This document shows positions 62,806-64,000 of a stretch of DNA of 64,000 bases, in pieces. The stretch is from contig CM022679.1 of assembly GCA_012295275.1 (NCBI GenBank), positions 24,973,502-25,037,501 of the forward strand. Reading direction: 5' to 3'. The notes under the pieces are model-generated. The model searched no databases, was not told the origin of the DNA, and worked only from the letters and a program-made list of their open reading frames with translations. Both the position numbers and the translations under genes were made by a program. The stretch comes from Chrysomallon squamiferum (lineage: Eukaryota > Mollusca > Gastropoda > Neomphalida > Peltospiridae). Each line of letters begins with the position of its first letter. Position 1 is the stretch's first letter.

Positions 62806-63445
62806 CTGAAACACACAGCATTTTCTTTTAATTAAAACACACAGCGATTTCTTTTAACTAAAACACACTGATCTGAAACACACAGCATTTTCTTTTAATT
62901 AAAAACTAATCTGAAACACACAGTGTTTTCTTTTAATTAAAACACACAGCGATTTCTTTTAACTAAAAACTGATCTGAAACTCACAGCGATTTCTTTTAA
63001 TTAAAACACACTGATCTGAAACACAGAGCATTTTCTTTTAATTAAAACACACTGATCTGAAACACACAGCGATTTCTTTTAATTAAAACACACTGATCTG
63101 AAACACAGAGCATTTTCTTTTAATTAAAACACACTGATCTGAAACACAGAGCATTTTCTTTTAATTAAAACACACTGATCTGAAACACAGAGCATTTTCT
63201 TCTAATTAAAACACAGCGATTTCTTTTAATTAAAAACTGATCTGAAACACACAGCAATTTCTTTTAATTAAAAACTGATCTGAAACACAGAGCATTTTCT
63301 TTTAATTAAAAACTGATCTGAAACACAGAGCATTTTCTTTTAATTAAAAACTGATCTGAAACACACAGCGATTTCTTTTAATTAAAAACTGATCTGAAAC
63401 TCACAGTTTTCTTTTAATTAAAACACACAGTGTTTTCTTTTAATT
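62798..63445 (-). repeat. About fourteen tandem copies of a TMC splice acceptor, 37-41-bp unit
   Basis: The plus-strand unit is 'cactgatctgaaacacacag' followed by 'cattttcttttaattaaaac'. On the minus strand each unit presents a pyrimidine-containing stretch, 'tgtgtttcag' and then 'atcagtgt'. That reproduces the real acceptor and first eight bases of the TMC exon ending at 62805. Copies recur about every 40 bases to about 63440, with variants such as 'cagag' for 'cacag'. They lie in the intron just upstream of the true acceptor. Confidence 0.92.
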
Positions 63446-63566
63446 AAATGGATATGATTTAACTGTACAGTTTGGTATATTCTTAAATTTTTGAACTCTG
63501 AAAACTCAAATGTTAATTATCTCAGAGAAAATTATATTCAAATATTCATATATTCATTTAAACCAG

Positions 63567-63603
<37 letters not shown>

Positions 63604-64000
63604 TTAAATAGTTATATATATGTATATATAATTATGTATTTTTTTTAATTTTGTTATTTTAATGCATCTTGAGGTCAGTTAACTATACCTGACATTTTAT
63701 ATGTGTGAGATTATTGATTTCAAAACTGTCTGAAGGTTACCAGAAAAATAAACCACAGTTTGTACATTAATCAATAGTTACAAGTTTTAATATCATGTGT
63801 GATGGTTTTATCAATACAATGTACCAGCAATATGTTTTTTCTTTTTTTTTGTATATGTAGCGTATTTTTTGTTACAAGTGATGGGATGTGTCTCAGGAAT
63901 TTAATTATTCTTTAGTTCATGCTCTAAATACCTGTGGTTTGAACAATATTTCTGATAGGCAAGGGAGGTGGGGGAGAAAGAGAGCGAGAGAAAGGTGGAA
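63446..64000. other. TMC intron sequence to the window edge
   Basis: AT-rich, with a (CA)n run at about 63569-63600, a TA-rich patch near 63610-63635 and a purine-rich 'gggagaaagagagcgagaga' stretch at the end. No TMC exon was recognised here, so the next upstream exon should be beyond 64000. Confidence 0.6.

Noticed and set aside
62321-62821. Leu- or Tyr-rich frames of 137-166 codons
   Set aside because: They join the real TMC exon to an AAT microsatellite across its donor site; the intronic part is not coding.
62798-63445. CRISPR-like array of regular repeats
   Set aside because: The units are directly adjacent tandem copies with no unique spacers, in an animal intron; they derive from a splice acceptor.

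Overview
The window is AT-rich, intron-rich animal nuclear DNA. Coding segments are short, noticeably richer in G and C than their surroundings, and bounded by GT-AG splice sites. Introns and spacers are full of TA, CA/GT, GA/TC, GATA, AAT and TTTA microsatellites. The predicted proteins (an Exo70 exocyst subunit, a TMC channel, a TRPM-type LSDAT/SLOG protein, a PLAT plus ankyrin protein) and the intron sizes suggest a lophotrochozoan invertebrate, most likely a mollusc. That placement is inference; no marker in the window proves it.

Layout, left to right. (1) 1923-6113, minus strand: a complete small gene whose 295-residue product is essentially the N-terminal LSDAT/SLOG module of TRPM channels, with a stop codon where a channel would continue. 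Upstream of it lies a 685-bp Tigger/pogo-like non-autonomous DNA transposon (6825-7509), then AT-rich spacer with a 27-bp minisatellite (about 9690-10090). (2) 12638-25813, minus strand: EXOC7/Exo70, 22 coding exons that join in phase to 696 codons. (3) 27287-50961, plus strand: a 23-exon gene for a 965-residue protein with a conserved N-terminal region of unknown function, a PLAT/LH2 domain, a Q-rich and acidic Ser/Asp linker, four to five ankyrin repeats and a charged C-terminal tail. (4) 50962-59653: mostly gene-free, with one weak candidate exon at 55526-55564. (5) 59664-62805, minus strand: the last five exons of a TMC (transmembrane channel-like) gene whose 5' part is beyond the right edge.

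The genes do not form an operon or obvious pathway. EXOC7 and the PLAT-ankyrin gene are divergent with about 1.5 kb between start codons; the PLAT-ankyrin and TMC genes are convergent.

The most unusual signal is recurrent: at least six tandem-repeat arrays abut exon edges and each unit copies the neighbouring splice site with a few exon bases (TRPM-like exon 5 donor; PLAT-ankyrin exon 2, 3 and 8 donors and exon 11 and 20 acceptors; TMC acceptor at 62805). The largest cases hold about nine copies of a donor (39701-40150) and about fourteen copies of an acceptor (62798-63440).

Exon coordinates were worked out by hand from splice consensus, reading phase and remembered family similarity. No alignment or database search was run.
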